Below, one piece after another: positions 17,159 through 26,516 of a stretch of DNA of 64,000 nucleotides. The DNA is taken from the NCBI RefSeq assembly GCF_000421825.1, contig NZ_ATXT01000018.1, positions 62,001-126,000 of the forward strand. The letters run 5' to 3'. Position 1 is the first letter of the stretch, and every line of letters begins with the position of its first letter. A program made the translations under genes and the position numbers. Source of the stretch: Humibacter albus DSM 18994 (GTDB lineage: Bacteria > Actinomycetota > Actinomycetes > Actinomycetales > Microbacteriaceae). The notes beneath the pieces are model-generated. The model worked only from the letters and a program-made list of their open reading frames with translations, searched no databases and had not been told where the DNA came from.

Positions 17159-17533
17159 CTACTTGACGTCGAGCAGGTCGATCACGAAGATCAGCGTCTT
17201 GCCGCCGAGCGGATGTCCGGTGCCGGCCGGACCGTAGGCCAGCTCCGGCGGGATGGTCAGCTGACGGCGCCCGCCGACCTTCATGCCGGGGATGCCGTCC
17301 TGCCAGCCCTGGATCAGACCGCGCAACGGGAACTGGATGGACTGACCGCGACTCCACGACGAGTCGAACTCCTCGCCGGAGTCGTAGTCGACCCCGAGGT
17401 AGTGCACGTCGACGGTCGCGCCCGGTGCGGCCTCCGTGCCGTCGCCCTCCACAAGGTCGACGATCACGAGTTGCTCCGGGGCCGGTCCCTGTGGCGCGTC
17501 GATCTCGGGCTTGGTCTTCTGCGAATCGCTCAT
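17159..17533 (-). CDS. FKBP-type peptidyl-prolyl cis-trans isomerase
   Basis: 124 residues, one FKBP domain. Seen: VDVHYLGVDYDSGEEFDSSW, FPLRGLIQGWQDGIPGMKVG, GRRQLTIPPELAYG and TLIFVIDLLDV. A minimal cytoplasmic isomerase or chaperone; no signal peptide. GGAGG stands only one base before the ATG, too close for a normal ribosome site, so initiation is unusual or leaderless. The frame is open for another 470 nt upstream but that part has no family similarity. Confidence 0.94.
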   Translation of the reverse strand: MSDSQKTKPEIDAPQGPAPEQLVIVDLVEGDGTEAAPGATVDVHYLGVDYDSGEEFDSSWSRGQSIQFPLRGLIQGWQDGIPGMKVGGRRQLTIPPELAYGPAGTGHPLGGKTLIFVIDLLDVK

Positions 17534-17831
17534 TCCTCCATCCAAGGGCACGCGGGCAGACCGGGTCAAAGTGCGCACCGACGCCGAGAGCGAAACGGCC
17601 CTCGCCGACATGCACGGCGACGTCGCCGGCCGCAGCAGGAGCGACGGTATGAGAGGTGTCGCCCCGGGCGACGGCCGAGCGCTTCTGGCCAAGACCGTGG
17701 GAACGAAATGCTTGCATTCGCGCGCGTCGCCAGGCACCCTGGGGTTAGACCAACTCGCCGCTCGGATTCGGCTGCCGGCAGTGCCGCACCACCGGGCGGC
17801 GAGTTTTGTCGTCGATCGGCTCCTGCCCGCG
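17534..17831. other. 298-bp region without a recognised gene
   Basis: Between the FKBP start and the PrsW-like stop, both minus strand. It holds CTCGCCGC and GCGGCGAG (perfect 8-bp arms, about 34 nt apart near 17754-17803), followed by TTTT on the plus strand. This could be a structure or weak terminator. Open frames crossing it have no family features. Confidence 0.5.
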
Positions 17832-18950
17832 TCAGCCGATCGAGTAGAGCCGGGAACGCAACGCGGCGATCTGCGCGAGCATGGCGCTCTCCTCGGCCCG
17901 GGTGTCGGCATCCGCCCAGCCCTTGACCACTCGCTGCCGGTCCATCGCCAGCCGCGTGGTGTCGCGCACCATACGGCGCACGAGTGCCGGAGCCTCACCG
18001 CCACAGCTCTTCGCCCACGCGCGTACGCGACGTCGTCCGGCGCGCGTTCCGTACAAGGCCACCTCGTTCGGCGTGAACCAGCCGACGCGGCCGTAGTCGT
18101 CGAGCCGGTCGCGGGTGAGGTGCTGTTCGCGCACGCGCAGCAGCACGACAGCGATCACCGCGCCGATGAACACCGGCAGCTCGAAGAAGACGTACACGCC
18201 CCAGAATCCGACGTACCCGGCGAAGTTCCACACGGAGTGCAGCATGACTGCCACGAGCAGTCCGAGGAGGAACGCCCCGAAAATGCGCAGCACGCCGCGC
18301 CGGCGCGCTGCCAGTCCGAGCGCGAACCCGGTGCACGACGTGAAGAGCACGTGAGCGAACGGTGAGAACAGCGCCCGCAGCACGAACACCGACGCAGCCT
18401 CGTTCGCACCGCCGTCGAGCAGCGCCAGGCCGAAGTACTGGATGTTCTCGACGAACGCGAAGCCGCCTGCGGTGAACGCCGCATACACGATGCCGTCGAT
18501 CGGCCCGTCGAACGTGTGCCGTACGGCGAAGACGAGGATGAGCAGCGCCGCACCCTTCGCCGATTCCTCCACGAGCGGCGCACGCACCACGGCGGAGAAC
18601 ACGGAGTCCTCCGGAATGAGCGTGAAGAAATGCTGTCCGAGGTCGAACAGCAGGGCGATGGCGATCGCTGCGGCCGCTCCCCACAGGAACGCGAACGCTT
18701 TGGCCGCGAACGGCTCCGGCTCCCACGCGTCGATCCAGGTGGCGGTCACCAGCACGATGGCGAGAGGGATCAGGGCGAGCGCGGCGCTGACGGCCACGAG
18801 CTCCGGGCCGAGCGCCAGCACCAGATAGGCGAACACGACGACCAGCAGCTGCACAAGCAGGATGAGGCCGATGATGGTCCACACGACAGTGCTCGCGCGG
18901 GTACGCGGGCGCTGCGGGACGATCGGCAGCGACGGGGAAGGCGACGTCAC
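17832..18950 (-). CDS. PrsW-family intramembrane metalloprotease
   Basis: 372 residues with about eight membrane segments. Conserved PrsW elements: VEESAKGAAL (EExxK, about 127-136), GGFAFVENIQYFG and HVLFTSCTGFALG with the histidine, the likely metal ligands. In Bacillus PrsW cleaves an anti-sigma factor; no sigma/anti-sigma gene is adjacent, so the substrate here is unknown. A charged C-terminal region (about 285-372, LTRDRLDDYGRVGWF onward) is cytoplasmic. Its ATG overlaps the stop of the flavoprotein gene upstream as ATGA. Confidence 0.9.
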   Translation of the reverse strand: MTSPSPSLPIVPQRPRTRASTVVWTIIGLILLVQLLVVVFAYLVLALGPELVAVSAALALIPLAIVLVTATWIDAWEPEPFAAKAFAFLWGAAAAIAIALLFDLGQHFFTLIPEDSVFSAVVRAPLVEESAKGAALLILVFAVRHTFDGPIDGIVYAAFTAGGFAFVENIQYFGLALLDGGANEAASVFVLRALFSPFAHVLFTSCTGFALGLAARRRGVLRIFGAFLLGLLVAVMLHSVWNFAGYVGFWGVYVFFELPVFIGAVIAVVLLRVREQHLTRDRLDDYGRVGWFTPNEVALYGTRAGRRRVRAWAKSCGGEAPALVRRMVRDTTRLAMDRQRVVKGWADADTRAEESAMLAQIAALRSRLYSIG

Positions 18951-20368
18951 CCGAACACCTTGCCCCGGTTGAGGATGCCGAGCGGGTCGAACACGCCCTT
19001 GATGCGGCGCTGCAGGTCGTAGGCGTCGTCGCCGAGCTCGTCGCGCAGCCAGCGCCGCTTGAGCACCCCGACGCCGTGCTCACCGGTGAGGGTGCCGCCC
19101 AGGCGGATGGCCGTGGTGAATAGATCGTCGGCCGCGCGCCAGATGACGTCGGGCACCTCTGTGCCGTCGTAGACGAAGTTCGGGTGCAGGTTGCCGTCCG
19201 CCGCGTGCGCGACCGTCGGGATGCTCACGCCGTACTCGTTCTCGATGCGCACGATCTCGTCGAACATGTCCGCCAGCCTCGAGCGCGGCACCGAGACATC
19301 CTCGATGAGCACCTCGCCACCGGCCACCAGTGCCGGATGGAACGCGCGCCGCAGTTCGAGGAGGCTCTCGACCTCCTGCCGGTCCGACGAGACACGCGCG
19401 GTGCCGCCCACGCCACGCACGAGTTCGACCACGCGCGCGGCGCGAGCGGAGGCATCCGCGTCGTCGAACTGCACGATGAGGGAGGCGCCGGGCTCCCCTT
19501 CGCCGAGCAGATCGGCCGCGAACCGGGCATCGGTGTTCGCCGACCCGAACCGTGGGGAATCGGCGCCGCTCGCCGCGAGATAGTCCGCGACCCGACGAAG
19601 CGCCGCCGCATCGATCAACTCGCACAGCGCAGGTCGGAGCCGCGCTGCCGTGATCGCGGCCGAAGCGGATGCCGCCTCCCGCACCGAGCCGAACAACCCC
19701 ACCACCGTCGCAGCGGCGGGTGCGGGCCGCGGCAGCGCGCGCACTGTCGCCTCGACGATGACGCCGAGTGTGCCCTCGGAGCCGACGAACAGAGCCGTCA
19801 GGTCGTAGCCGGTCACACCCTTCACGGTGCGATGCCCGGTGCGGATCAGGCGGCCGTCCGCCAGCACGACGGCGAGCGCGAGCACCGACTCGCGGGTGAC
19901 GCCGTACTTGGCGCAGAGCAGCCCTCCGGCGTTCGTCGCGATGTTGCCGCCCACCGTCGAGATGGCCTTGCTCGCCGGATCGGGCGCGAACCAGAGGCCG
20001 TGCGGCGCGAGCGCGTCGTCGAGGTTTGTGTTGATCACGCCCGGTTCGACGACCGCCAGCTCGTCCTCCGGCGCGATCTCGAGAATCCGGTTCATGCCGG
20101 AGAGGTCGAGGACGACCTCGCCGGCCGAGCCGGCGGCCCCGCCGGCCAGCCCCGTCCCGGCGCCGCGCGGCACAACAGGCACGCGAAGCTCCGTGGCGAG
20201 GCGAAGCGTGCTGCGCACGTGCTCGACCTCAGTCGCGCGCACGACTCCGAGCGGAACGGACGGCGCAGCCCATCCGGAACGATCGGCGCGGGCGACGAGG
20301 AGGTCGCCCGGCGAGGTGGTGAAGACGCTGCCGAGCTCGGCGACGAAACGGTCGGTCTTCTCGGGCAT
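18947..20368 (-). CDS. FAD-binding oxidase, GlcD/D-lactate dehydrogenase type
   Basis: 473 residues. Vanillyl-alcohol-oxidase fold: FAD-binding PVVPRGAGTGLAGGA (about 61-75), VEPGVINTNLDDAL, GGNIATNAGGLLCAKYGVT, GSEGTLGVIVEATV, then the FAD-oxidase C domain with VAHAADGNLHPN and LTGEHGVGVLKRRWL. Oxidises a 2-hydroxyacid (glycolate or D-lactate). The glycolate oxidase partners GlcE/GlcF are absent, so a stand-alone D-lactate or D-2-hydroxyacid dehydrogenase is more likely. Start ATG follows CGAGGAGCCGG. Translationally coupled to the PrsW gene. Confidence 0.92.
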   Translation of the reverse strand: MPEKTDRFVAELGSVFTTSPGDLLVARADRSGWAAPSVPLGVVRATEVEHVRSTLRLATELRVPVVPRGAGTGLAGGAAGSAGEVVLDLSGMNRILEIAPEDELAVVEPGVINTNLDDALAPHGLWFAPDPASKAISTVGGNIATNAGGLLCAKYGVTRESVLALAVVLADGRLIRTGHRTVKGVTGYDLTALFVGSEGTLGVIVEATVRALPRPAPAAATVVGLFGSVREAASASAAITAARLRPALCELIDAAALRRVADYLAASGADSPRFGSANTDARFAADLLGEGEPGASLIVQFDDADASARAARVVELVRGVGGTARVSSDRQEVESLLELRRAFHPALVAGGEVLIEDVSVPRSRLADMFDEIVRIENEYGVSIPTVAHAADGNLHPNFVYDGTEVPDVIWRAADDLFTTAIRLGGTLTGEHGVGVLKRRWLRDELGDDAYDLQRRIKGVFDPLGILNRGKVFG

Positions 20369-20495
20369 CCGGCTCCTCGAACTGTGGCGACACGGGCAGG
20401 CGAGGGCCTCCCCCGCCTGCGGAATCCTACGCGTAGGATCGATCTCACGGCAGGCCCGGCGCCGACCTCCCCTGCCCGTGAGGAGTGCGCACGAC

Positions 20496-21266
20496 GTGTC
20501 GACGATCTCCGTGGTGGTACCCGCCTTCGACGACGGACCCATGCTGCGGGAATGCCTGAGGCTGCTCGATACGCAGCTTCGCCCTGCCGATGAGATCATC
20601 GTGGTCGACAACGGCAGCGACGACGACACCGGCGACGTGGCCCGAGCGGCCGGCGCCATCGTGGTCGTGGAGCCGCTGCGCGGCATCTTCCCGGCAGCCT
20701 CAGCGGGCTACGACGCGGCATCCGGAGACATCATCGCCCGACTCGACGCGGACTCCCGCCCGCCCGCCGACTGGCTCGCGCACATCGAGGCCGAGTTCAC
20801 CGTCTCACACGAGGTCGGTGTGATCACCGGACCCGGTGACTTCTACGACGGGAACCCGCTGATCACGTGGCTCGGCGAGAACCTGTACATCGGCGGCTAC
20901 TTCTGGTTCGGCGCGCTGTGGCTCGACAACGGGCCCGTCTTCGGGTCCAACTTCGCGATGCGTCGCGAAGTGTGGCAGCGCGTGCGCGGGCGCGTGCACC
21001 GGTCGGTGCGCCGTGTGCACGACGACCTCGACCTCAGCCTGCACCTGCCGCCGGATGTCGCGGTGCGCGTCGACGAAACACTGCGCGTCGGGATCTCCGC
21101 CCGCCCGTTCGCCACCTGGCGCGGCTTCGGCCGCCGACTGGGCTGGGCGTTCCTCACGTTCCGCATGAACTGGCCCGAGGCATCGCCACGGCGGCTGCGC
21201 GCCGCACGGGAGGAGTACCGGCAGTCGCACTCGCGTCACGAGGGCGATGCCACGAGCGCGATCTGA
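20496..21266 (+). CDS. family 2 glycosyltransferase
   Basis: 256 residues, GT-A fold: TISVVVPAFDDGPML, DEIIVVDNGSDDDTGDVA, ARLDADSRPPADWL (DAD as the DxD metal site) and VHDDLDLSLHL near the C terminus. No obvious membrane segments; peripheral cytoplasmic, transferring a sugar in a cell-envelope or glycolipid pathway that cannot be named. GTG start after AGGAG (11-nt spacing); an alternative in-frame GTG is at 20478. Divergent from the GlcD-type gene. Confidence 0.9.
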   Translation: MSTISVVVPAFDDGPMLRECLRLLDTQLRPADEIIVVDNGSDDDTGDVARAAGAIVVVEPLRGIFPAASAGYDAASGDIIARLDADSRPPADWLAHIEAEFTVSHEVGVITGPGDFYDGNPLITWLGENLYIGGYFWFGALWLDNGPVFGSNFAMRREVWQRVRGRVHRSVRRVHDDLDLSLHLPPDVAVRVDETLRVGISARPFATWRGFGRRLGWAFLTFRMNWPEASPRRLRAAREEYRQSHSRHEGDATSAI

Positions 21267-21383
21267 CCGCCGCCATCGCGCGACCCCGGTCCCCGCGACG
21301 CTCCGACGCCGCGTTCGTCGCCACTTCGCCGGCTATGACAGGCTTCGCCCGGATGACAGCGGCCGCGATCCGAGGTTCGCCGC

Positions 21384-22307
21384 CTATGCCTCGGCTCGCT
21401 CGAAGAGCCGCAGCATGTCGTGCGCGAGCTGATTCGGCGCGGTCTCGCAGGGGCTGTGACCGGTTCGGTACACGACGAGCTCGGCCCCGAGCCGTTCGGC
21501 GAACCGCGCGTGCTGCTCAACAGGCCACAGATCGTGCTCCCCCGTCGCGACGAGGACGGGGATGCCGGTGGCCCGCAGCTCGCCGGTCACGTCGGGAGTA
21601 CGGCGCATCAGCGAGATGATGTCGTCCACGGCGGCTCGAGAAGTGAGGCGGAAGCGCGACCGCACGAACGCGAGTCGGTTCGGACCCACCTTGTTCTTGT
21701 TGGTCACGATGCCCCAGATCATCAGGCCGGCCCCCTGGTGCGCCGTCGTGAACCGGCTGAGCCAGCCGATCAGACGGATGCCCCGAAACGCCTGACCCGC
21801 CAGTGGCGGCGCCGTGAGGAGCGTGAGACTGAGCATCAGATCGGGGCGGCGCACCGCGGCCAGCTCGGCGACGGTGCCCGCGAAGGAATAGCCCAGCACG
21901 TGCGCGGGGCCGCCTGCAGTGAGCACGGCGACCAAGTCGTCGACGAACAGGTCGTAGTCGTAGCGGCGGCCCTCGGCCGGACCCGCGTCGGCCGACTCGT
22001 ACTGACCGGCGATGTCGAACGAGTCCACCCGGTAGCCCGCGGCGACGAGCAGTGGACCGAGGAGCGCGAAGTCCTCCTTCGAGCCGGTGGCGCCGGGCAC
22101 CAGCAGAACGCGGGGCCGGGATGCCTCGCCCATGCTCCACATCGCCAGCTCGCCACTCGGAGCGGAGAACCTCGAGACGACCGTCCCGCGGGGCGGCGTC
22201 GCCCAGTCCACTTCGCCGATCGTCGCGTCGGCCACGACGGCAGCGCGGCGTGACTCAGCGTCGTCGGCCGCGGGCATCCCGTCGGCGCGCTCGTGGTCGG
22301 TGGGCAC
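21384..22307 (-). CDS. alpha/beta hydrolase
   Basis: 307 residues. Fold markers: VLLVPGATGSKEDF (oxyanion region), nucleophile GYSFAGTV (Ser about 147), a mobile lid, VATGEHDLWPVEQHARF (acidic residue) and TGHSPCETAP (His). The substrate is unknown. GTG start lies 6 nt after TAAGGT on the minus strand (22314-22319), a leaderless pattern. The 117-bp gap before it at 21267-21383 shows nothing recognisable. Confidence 0.9.
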   Translation of the reverse strand: MPTDHERADGMPAADDAESRRAAVVADATIGEVDWATPPRGTVVSRFSAPSGELAMWSMGEASRPRVLLVPGATGSKEDFALLGPLLVAAGYRVDSFDIAGQYESADAGPAEGRRYDYDLFVDDLVAVLTAGGPAHVLGYSFAGTVAELAAVRRPDLMLSLTLLTAPPLAGQAFRGIRLIGWLSRFTTAHQGAGLMIWGIVTNKNKVGPNRLAFVRSRFRLTSRAAVDDIISLMRRTPDVTGELRATGIPVLVATGEHDLWPVEQHARFAERLGAELVVYRTGHSPCETAPNQLAHDMLRLFERAEA

Positions 22308-22432
22308 CCGTTCACCTTATGGCGCGAGGCCGCTGTCGCGCTCGGGCCGGCCTCACGCGGCCGATCGTGTCGTCCGGCTCTCGTACGGGGCGCCCGCCGG
22401 TGCCGGGGAAGCCGGCGAGATAGCCTTTCGTG

Positions 22433-23305
22433 GTGAGACTTGCGCACCTGCGGTACCCCGGGGAGCGTGCGCGCCTGGCCGTCGTCGTGGACGACCGGGC
22501 TGCGTTCGCCGACGACCTGATCGACGAGGCGCCGCGCGACCTCCAGGAACTCATCGAGCGCGGAGACGATGCAGTCGCGGCACTCGAGGCCTCCGCCGGC
22601 GAGGCGGGCGAACGTGCCGACACGTGGCATCCGATCGCCGACCTGCGATACGCCTCGGCCGTGCAGCGTCCCCCCGTCATCCTCGCCATCGGGGCGAACT
22701 ACGCCGCGCACTCGGCCGAGCTGGCGCTCAAGGTGGAGAAGGCACCGACGGTGTTCTCGCTCTGGCCGAACTCGTTGAACGCACACGAGTCCACCACGGC
22801 ATGGCCGGCGGAGCTCTCGGAACAGGTCGACTACGAGGCCGAGCTCGGAGTCATCATCGGCAAGCCGGCGCGCAACGTGCGGGTGACCGACGCGCTCGAC
22901 CACGTGTTCGGCTACACGGTGGTCAACGACATCACCGCCCGCGACCTGCAGTTCTCCGAGGCGCAGTGGTCGCGCTGCAAGTCGTTCGACGGCTTCACCC
23001 CAACCGGCCCCGTCGTCGTGACGGCCGATCGCATTCCCGATCCCCAGGACCTCTGGCTGGCGACCACCGTCGACGGTCGGCTGCTTCAGGACGCCCCGAC
23101 CTCCGGCATGGTGCGCTCCGTCGCGGAGCTCGTGTCGTATCTCTCCCGCTCCTCGACTCTGCTGCCGGGAACGCTCATCTCCACCGGCAGCCCGGGCGGC
23201 GCCGGCTACTCGCGCACGCCGCCGATCTTCCTGCGCGACGGGTCGAAGGTGACGGTGTCGTGCTCCGGCATCGGCTCGCTCACGACCTACTGCCGGGTGG
23301 AGTGA
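22433..23305 (+). CDS. fumarylacetoacetate hydrolase-family protein
   Basis: 290 residues. FAH-family catalytic fold: ILAIGANYAAHSAEL, YEAELGVIIGKPARNV with metal-binding Glu residues, VFGYTVVNDITARDLQ, and STGSPGGAGYSRTPP. Likely a 2-hydroxyhepta-2,4-diene-1,7-dioate isomerase/5-oxopent-3-ene hydrolase or acylpyruvase-type enzyme; exact substrate undetermined. Two tandem GTG codons occur (22430, 22433); the second is 6 nt after TAGCCT and is chosen. Only 14 bp separate its stop from the convergent aspA stop. Confidence 0.9.
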   Translation: MRLAHLRYPGERARLAVVVDDRAAFADDLIDEAPRDLQELIERGDDAVAALEASAGEAGERADTWHPIADLRYASAVQRPPVILAIGANYAAHSAELALKVEKAPTVFSLWPNSLNAHESTTAWPAELSEQVDYEAELGVIIGKPARNVRVTDALDHVFGYTVVNDITARDLQFSEAQWSRCKSFDGFTPTGPVVVTADRIPDPQDLWLATTVDGRLLQDAPTSGMVRSVAELVSYLSRSSTLLPGTLISTGSPGGAGYSRTPPIFLRDGSKVTVSCSGIGSLTTYCRVE

Positions 23306-23319
23306 GGGGTGGACGCGCT

Positions 23320-24858
23320 CTAGAGCCGCGCGTCCGGATGTCCGTGGTGCTGCGGCACCACCGGCACCGAGGTGGTGATGGTCTCCATGCCGCTGAGCCG
23401 AGCCGGCGACAGCAGCTTCGTCACCTGGTCGCGCGGCATCAGGCCCGCTTCCACGACGAGGTCGGCCACGCTGCGGTTCGTCAGCAGCGCGGTCTTCGCC
23501 AGAGCGGCAGCGGCCGCGTAGCCGATGTGCGGCGTCAGCGCCGTGATGACGCCGATGTTCGAGCCGACCATGGTCTCGAGCCGCTCCTCGTTGGCGGTGA
23601 TGCCGTCGACGCAGTTGATGCGCAGCGTGAGGCAGGCCTGCCTCAGCCAGGTGATGGACTGGAGGAGGAAGTTCGCGATCACCGGCTCGAATGCATTCAA
23701 CTGCAGCTGGCCGGCCTCCGCGGCCGCGGTCACCGTGGCATCCGCACCGATGATGCTGAAGGCCACCTGGTTCACGACCTCCGGAATGACCGGGTTCACC
23801 TTGCCGGGCATGATGCTGGAGCCTGCCTGCATCGGCGGGAGGTTGATCTCACCAAAACCGGCCTGCGGGCCACTGGAGAGCAGGCGAAGATCGTTGCAGA
23901 TCTTCGAGAGCTTCACCGCGCTGCGCTTGAGCGCTCCGCTGAACGACATGAAGGCACCCGCGTCGCTCGTCGACTCGATGAGGTCGGGGGCCGTCTCGAG
24001 GTCGAGTCCGGAGAGCTCGCGCAGATAGCCGAGGGTGGCCGCCCCGTAGCGCGGGTCCGCGGTGATGCCGGTGCCGATTGCGGTGGCGCCGATGTTCACC
24101 TCGGCGAGCAGCCACGTCGTCTCCTTGAGACGTTCGTAGTCCTCGGCGAGAGTCGTGGCGAATCCGTGGAACTCCTGCCCGAGCGTCATCGGCACGGCGT
24201 CCTGCAACTGCGTGCGACCGACCTTGAGCACGTGTTTGAACTCGACGCCCTTGCGCGAGAACGACTCGCGCAACGCCCACAGCTCGTCGAGCAACGAGCG
24301 CAGCAGCAGCGACAGCGCGATCTTCACGGCGGTCGGGTAGGTGTCGTTCGTGCTCTGACTGCGGTTCACGTCGTCGATCGGATGGATGCGCGCATAGTCG
24401 CCCTTCTGCCATCCGCCGAGTTCGAGCGCCCGATTCGCGATCACCTCGTTGGCGTTCATGTTCGTCGAGGTGCCCGCGCCGCCCTGGATGATGCCGACCA
24501 CGAACTGGTCGTGCAGCTTGCCGTCGAGGATCTCACGGCACGCCTGTTCGATCAGCTCCGCCTTGCGCGGATCGAGCGCACCGATCTCGGCGTTCGCCCG
24601 TGCCGCCGCGAGCTTCACCATCGCGAGCGCCTCGACGAACGTCGAGTAGACGGCGATCGGCCGGTGCGCGATCGGGAAGTTCTCCAGAGCGCGAGACGTG
24701 TGGACCCCCCAGTAGACGTCGGCCGGGATGCGACGCTCGCCCAGCGAGTCCGTCTCCACGCGGAACGGACCTTCCTTGGCGTCCCAACCCTCGGGCGGCG
24801 TCATCTCGCCATCGGGTCGTTCGACAGAGATCTCGCGTGTCGCGATCACGACGTTCAC
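23320..24858 (-). CDS. aspA: aspartate ammonia-lyase
   Basis: 512 residues, longer than the usual ~470 by N- and C-terminal tails (first ~30 residues, last ~15). Converts L-aspartate to fumarate and ammonia. Markers: GGAGTSTNMNANEVIANRAL, HPIDDVNRSQSTNDTYPTA and the fumarase/aspartase signature GSSIMPGKVNP. Those blocks, including the TSTNMN stretch, favour aspartase over fumarase. GTG start; the spacing to AAAGG is short. The 226 bp upstream (24859-25084) hold its promoter but nothing I can define. Confidence 0.95.
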   Translation of the reverse strand: MNVVIATREISVERPDGEMTPPEGWDAKEGPFRVETDSLGERRIPADVYWGVHTSRALENFPIAHRPIAVYSTFVEALAMVKLAAARANAEIGALDPRKAELIEQACREILDGKLHDQFVVGIIQGGAGTSTNMNANEVIANRALELGGWQKGDYARIHPIDDVNRSQSTNDTYPTAVKIALSLLLRSLLDELWALRESFSRKGVEFKHVLKVGRTQLQDAVPMTLGQEFHGFATTLAEDYERLKETTWLLAEVNIGATAIGTGITADPRYGAATLGYLRELSGLDLETAPDLIESTSDAGAFMSFSGALKRSAVKLSKICNDLRLLSSGPQAGFGEINLPPMQAGSSIMPGKVNPVIPEVVNQVAFSIIGADATVTAAAEAGQLQLNAFEPVIANFLLQSITWLRQACLTLRINCVDGITANEERLETMVGSNIGVITALTPHIGYAAAAALAKTALLTNRSVADLVVEAGLMPRDQVTKLLSPARLSGMETITTSVPVVPQHHGHPDARL

Positions 24859-25084
24859 CTTTCCGCGACGCTCCCGTGCGCCGGCGATTTCGACTCTACG
24901 CGGCGTGCGCGAGGCATCCTCGTGTCATGTCCGGCAGCCCGGACACAACGGCTCACGCCGCAGCAGGGCCGCACCGATCGTCGGTTGTAGCGGCTCTGGC
25001 GGAAGCAGAGACCGCACTGATCATCGGCTGTCGCGGCGCCGTCGCGAGCGGGAGCACCTCACGCCCGGATCGCCGCTGCGAGGC

Positions 25085-26476
25085 TCAGGAGAGCTTGCGC
25101 AGCAGTCCTCGCACGAAGCCGTCGACCTTGGCCGTGTACGGCGGGAAGACGAGCGCCAGCGACTCGGGCTTGAGCGGCTTGCTGAGCACCGGCTTCTCAT
25201 GGCTGAACGTGACGAACCCGTACTCGCCGTGATAGCGGCCCATGCCGCTTCCGCCGACTCCCCCGAACGGCAGCGAGTCGACCGTCTGGTGCACGAGGGC
25301 CACGTTGAAGCCGAGAGCGCCCGACGACGTGCCGCGCAGGAACGCCTTGCGCACCTCGTCGCGGTCGCTGAACACGTACAGCGCCAGGGACTTCTCGGCG
25401 GCTGCGATGCGCCGGATCGCGTCGGCGTGGCTCGCGACCTCGATCACCGGAAGGATCGGGCCGAAGATCTCCTCCTGCATCACCGCGGCGTCGTCTGGCA
25501 CGTTCGTGAGAACGGTGGGAGCGATGTACCGGTCCTCGGCGTCGGCTGTGCCGCCGATCGCCGCCGTGCCATCGTCGAGAAGAGCGTTCAGCACGCCGAA
25601 TCGCGCGTCGTCGACGATGCGCGCGTAGTCCCCGGATGCCTGAGGGTCGTTTCCGTAGAGCTCCCTCACCGCATCGCCGATGAGCGGCACGATGCGGTCG
25701 GCCACACTCGTGGTCGCGAGCAGATAGTCGGGCGCCACGCAGGTCTGCCCCGCATTCAGGAACTTGCCCCACGCGATGCGCTTGGCCGCAGCGCGCAGGT
25801 CCACCGAGTCGTCGACGTAGACCGGCGACTTGCCGCCGAGCTCGAGCGTGATCGGCGTCAAGTGCCGGGCCGCGGCCGTCGCCACGATGCGCCCGACGCG
25901 CGCGCCGCCCGTGTAGAAGATGTGGTCGAAGCGCTGCTCGAGCAGCGCGGTCGTCTCAGGGACCGCGCCCTCCACCACGCTGATCGCACGCAAGTCGAGG
26001 TACTGCGGCACCAGACGTGCCACGGTCGCCGAGGTCGCCGGCGCCAGCTCGCTCGGCTTCATGACGACCGCGTTCCCGGCGGCCACAGCGGCGACCACCG
26101 GGGCGAGCAGCAACTGGATCGGATAGTTCCACGGGGCGATCACCAGCACGACGCCGAGCGGCTCGCGCAGCACGTAGCCGCGACCGGGCTGCACCGACAG
26201 CGGGAGGCTGACGCGTCGCGGCGATGTCCAGGTGCGCAGGTTCTTCAGCGCGTGCGCCACCTCGCTGAGCACCACGTTCACGTCGGCGAGGTTGGCCTCG
26301 GTGGGACTGCGGTGCAGATCGGCGGCGAGCGCCGCCTCCCACTCGGCGGCACGTTCGGTGAGCATGCGGCGGATGCCGTTCAGCTGCTCCCTGCGCCACG
26401 CCAGCGGCTTCGTGATCCCGCTCTCGAAAGCCCGACGGCGCTGGACGACGTTGTCCGCGATCTCCTCAGAAGTCAT
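25085..26476 (-). CDS. aldehyde dehydrogenase (class 3 type)
   Basis: 463 residues, no signal. NAD(P) aldehyde dehydrogenase: VIAPWNYPIQLLLAP, KPSELAPATSATVA, TLELGGKSPVYVDD (catalytic Glu) and NAGQTCVAPDYLL (catalytic Cys). The C-terminal LPFGGVGGSGMGRYHG places it with class 3/coniferyl-fatty aldehyde types. ATG chosen because TACGAT (minus strand, 26483-26488) lies 6 nt before it; 41 bp separate it from the upstream permease stop, so either read-through or its own promoter is possible. Confidence 0.93.
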   Translation of the reverse strand: MTSEEIADNVVQRRRAFESGITKPLAWRREQLNGIRRMLTERAAEWEAALAADLHRSPTEANLADVNVVLSEVAHALKNLRTWTSPRRVSLPLSVQPGRGYVLREPLGVVLVIAPWNYPIQLLLAPVVAAVAAGNAVVMKPSELAPATSATVARLVPQYLDLRAISVVEGAVPETTALLEQRFDHIFYTGGARVGRIVATAAARHLTPITLELGGKSPVYVDDSVDLRAAAKRIAWGKFLNAGQTCVAPDYLLATTSVADRIVPLIGDAVRELYGNDPQASGDYARIVDDARFGVLNALLDDGTAAIGGTADAEDRYIAPTVLTNVPDDAAVMQEEIFGPILPVIEVASHADAIRRIAAAEKSLALYVFSDRDEVRKAFLRGTSSGALGFNVALVHQTVDSLPFGGVGGSGMGRYHGEYGFVTFSHEKPVLSKPLKPESLALVFPPYTAKVDGFVRGLLRKLS

Positions 26477-26516
26477 GCCGTCATCGTAGGACCCGCCGGT
26501 GAGCGCGAGAGATGTC

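Noticed and set aside
17534-17831. Possible tRNA or small RNA in the 298-bp gap
   Set aside because: I could not fold a cloverleaf and saw no GGTTCGAATCC-type T-arm; only an 8-bp stem with a long loop.
19184-20593. 469-residue plus-strand frame opposite the GlcD-type gene
   Set aside because: Low-complexity Arg/His/Glu composition and no promoter or family; it is a mirror of a well-supported gene.
22087-24990. 967-residue plus-strand frame spanning FAH and aspA
   Set aside because: Overlaps three recognised genes in other frames and has no domain of its own.
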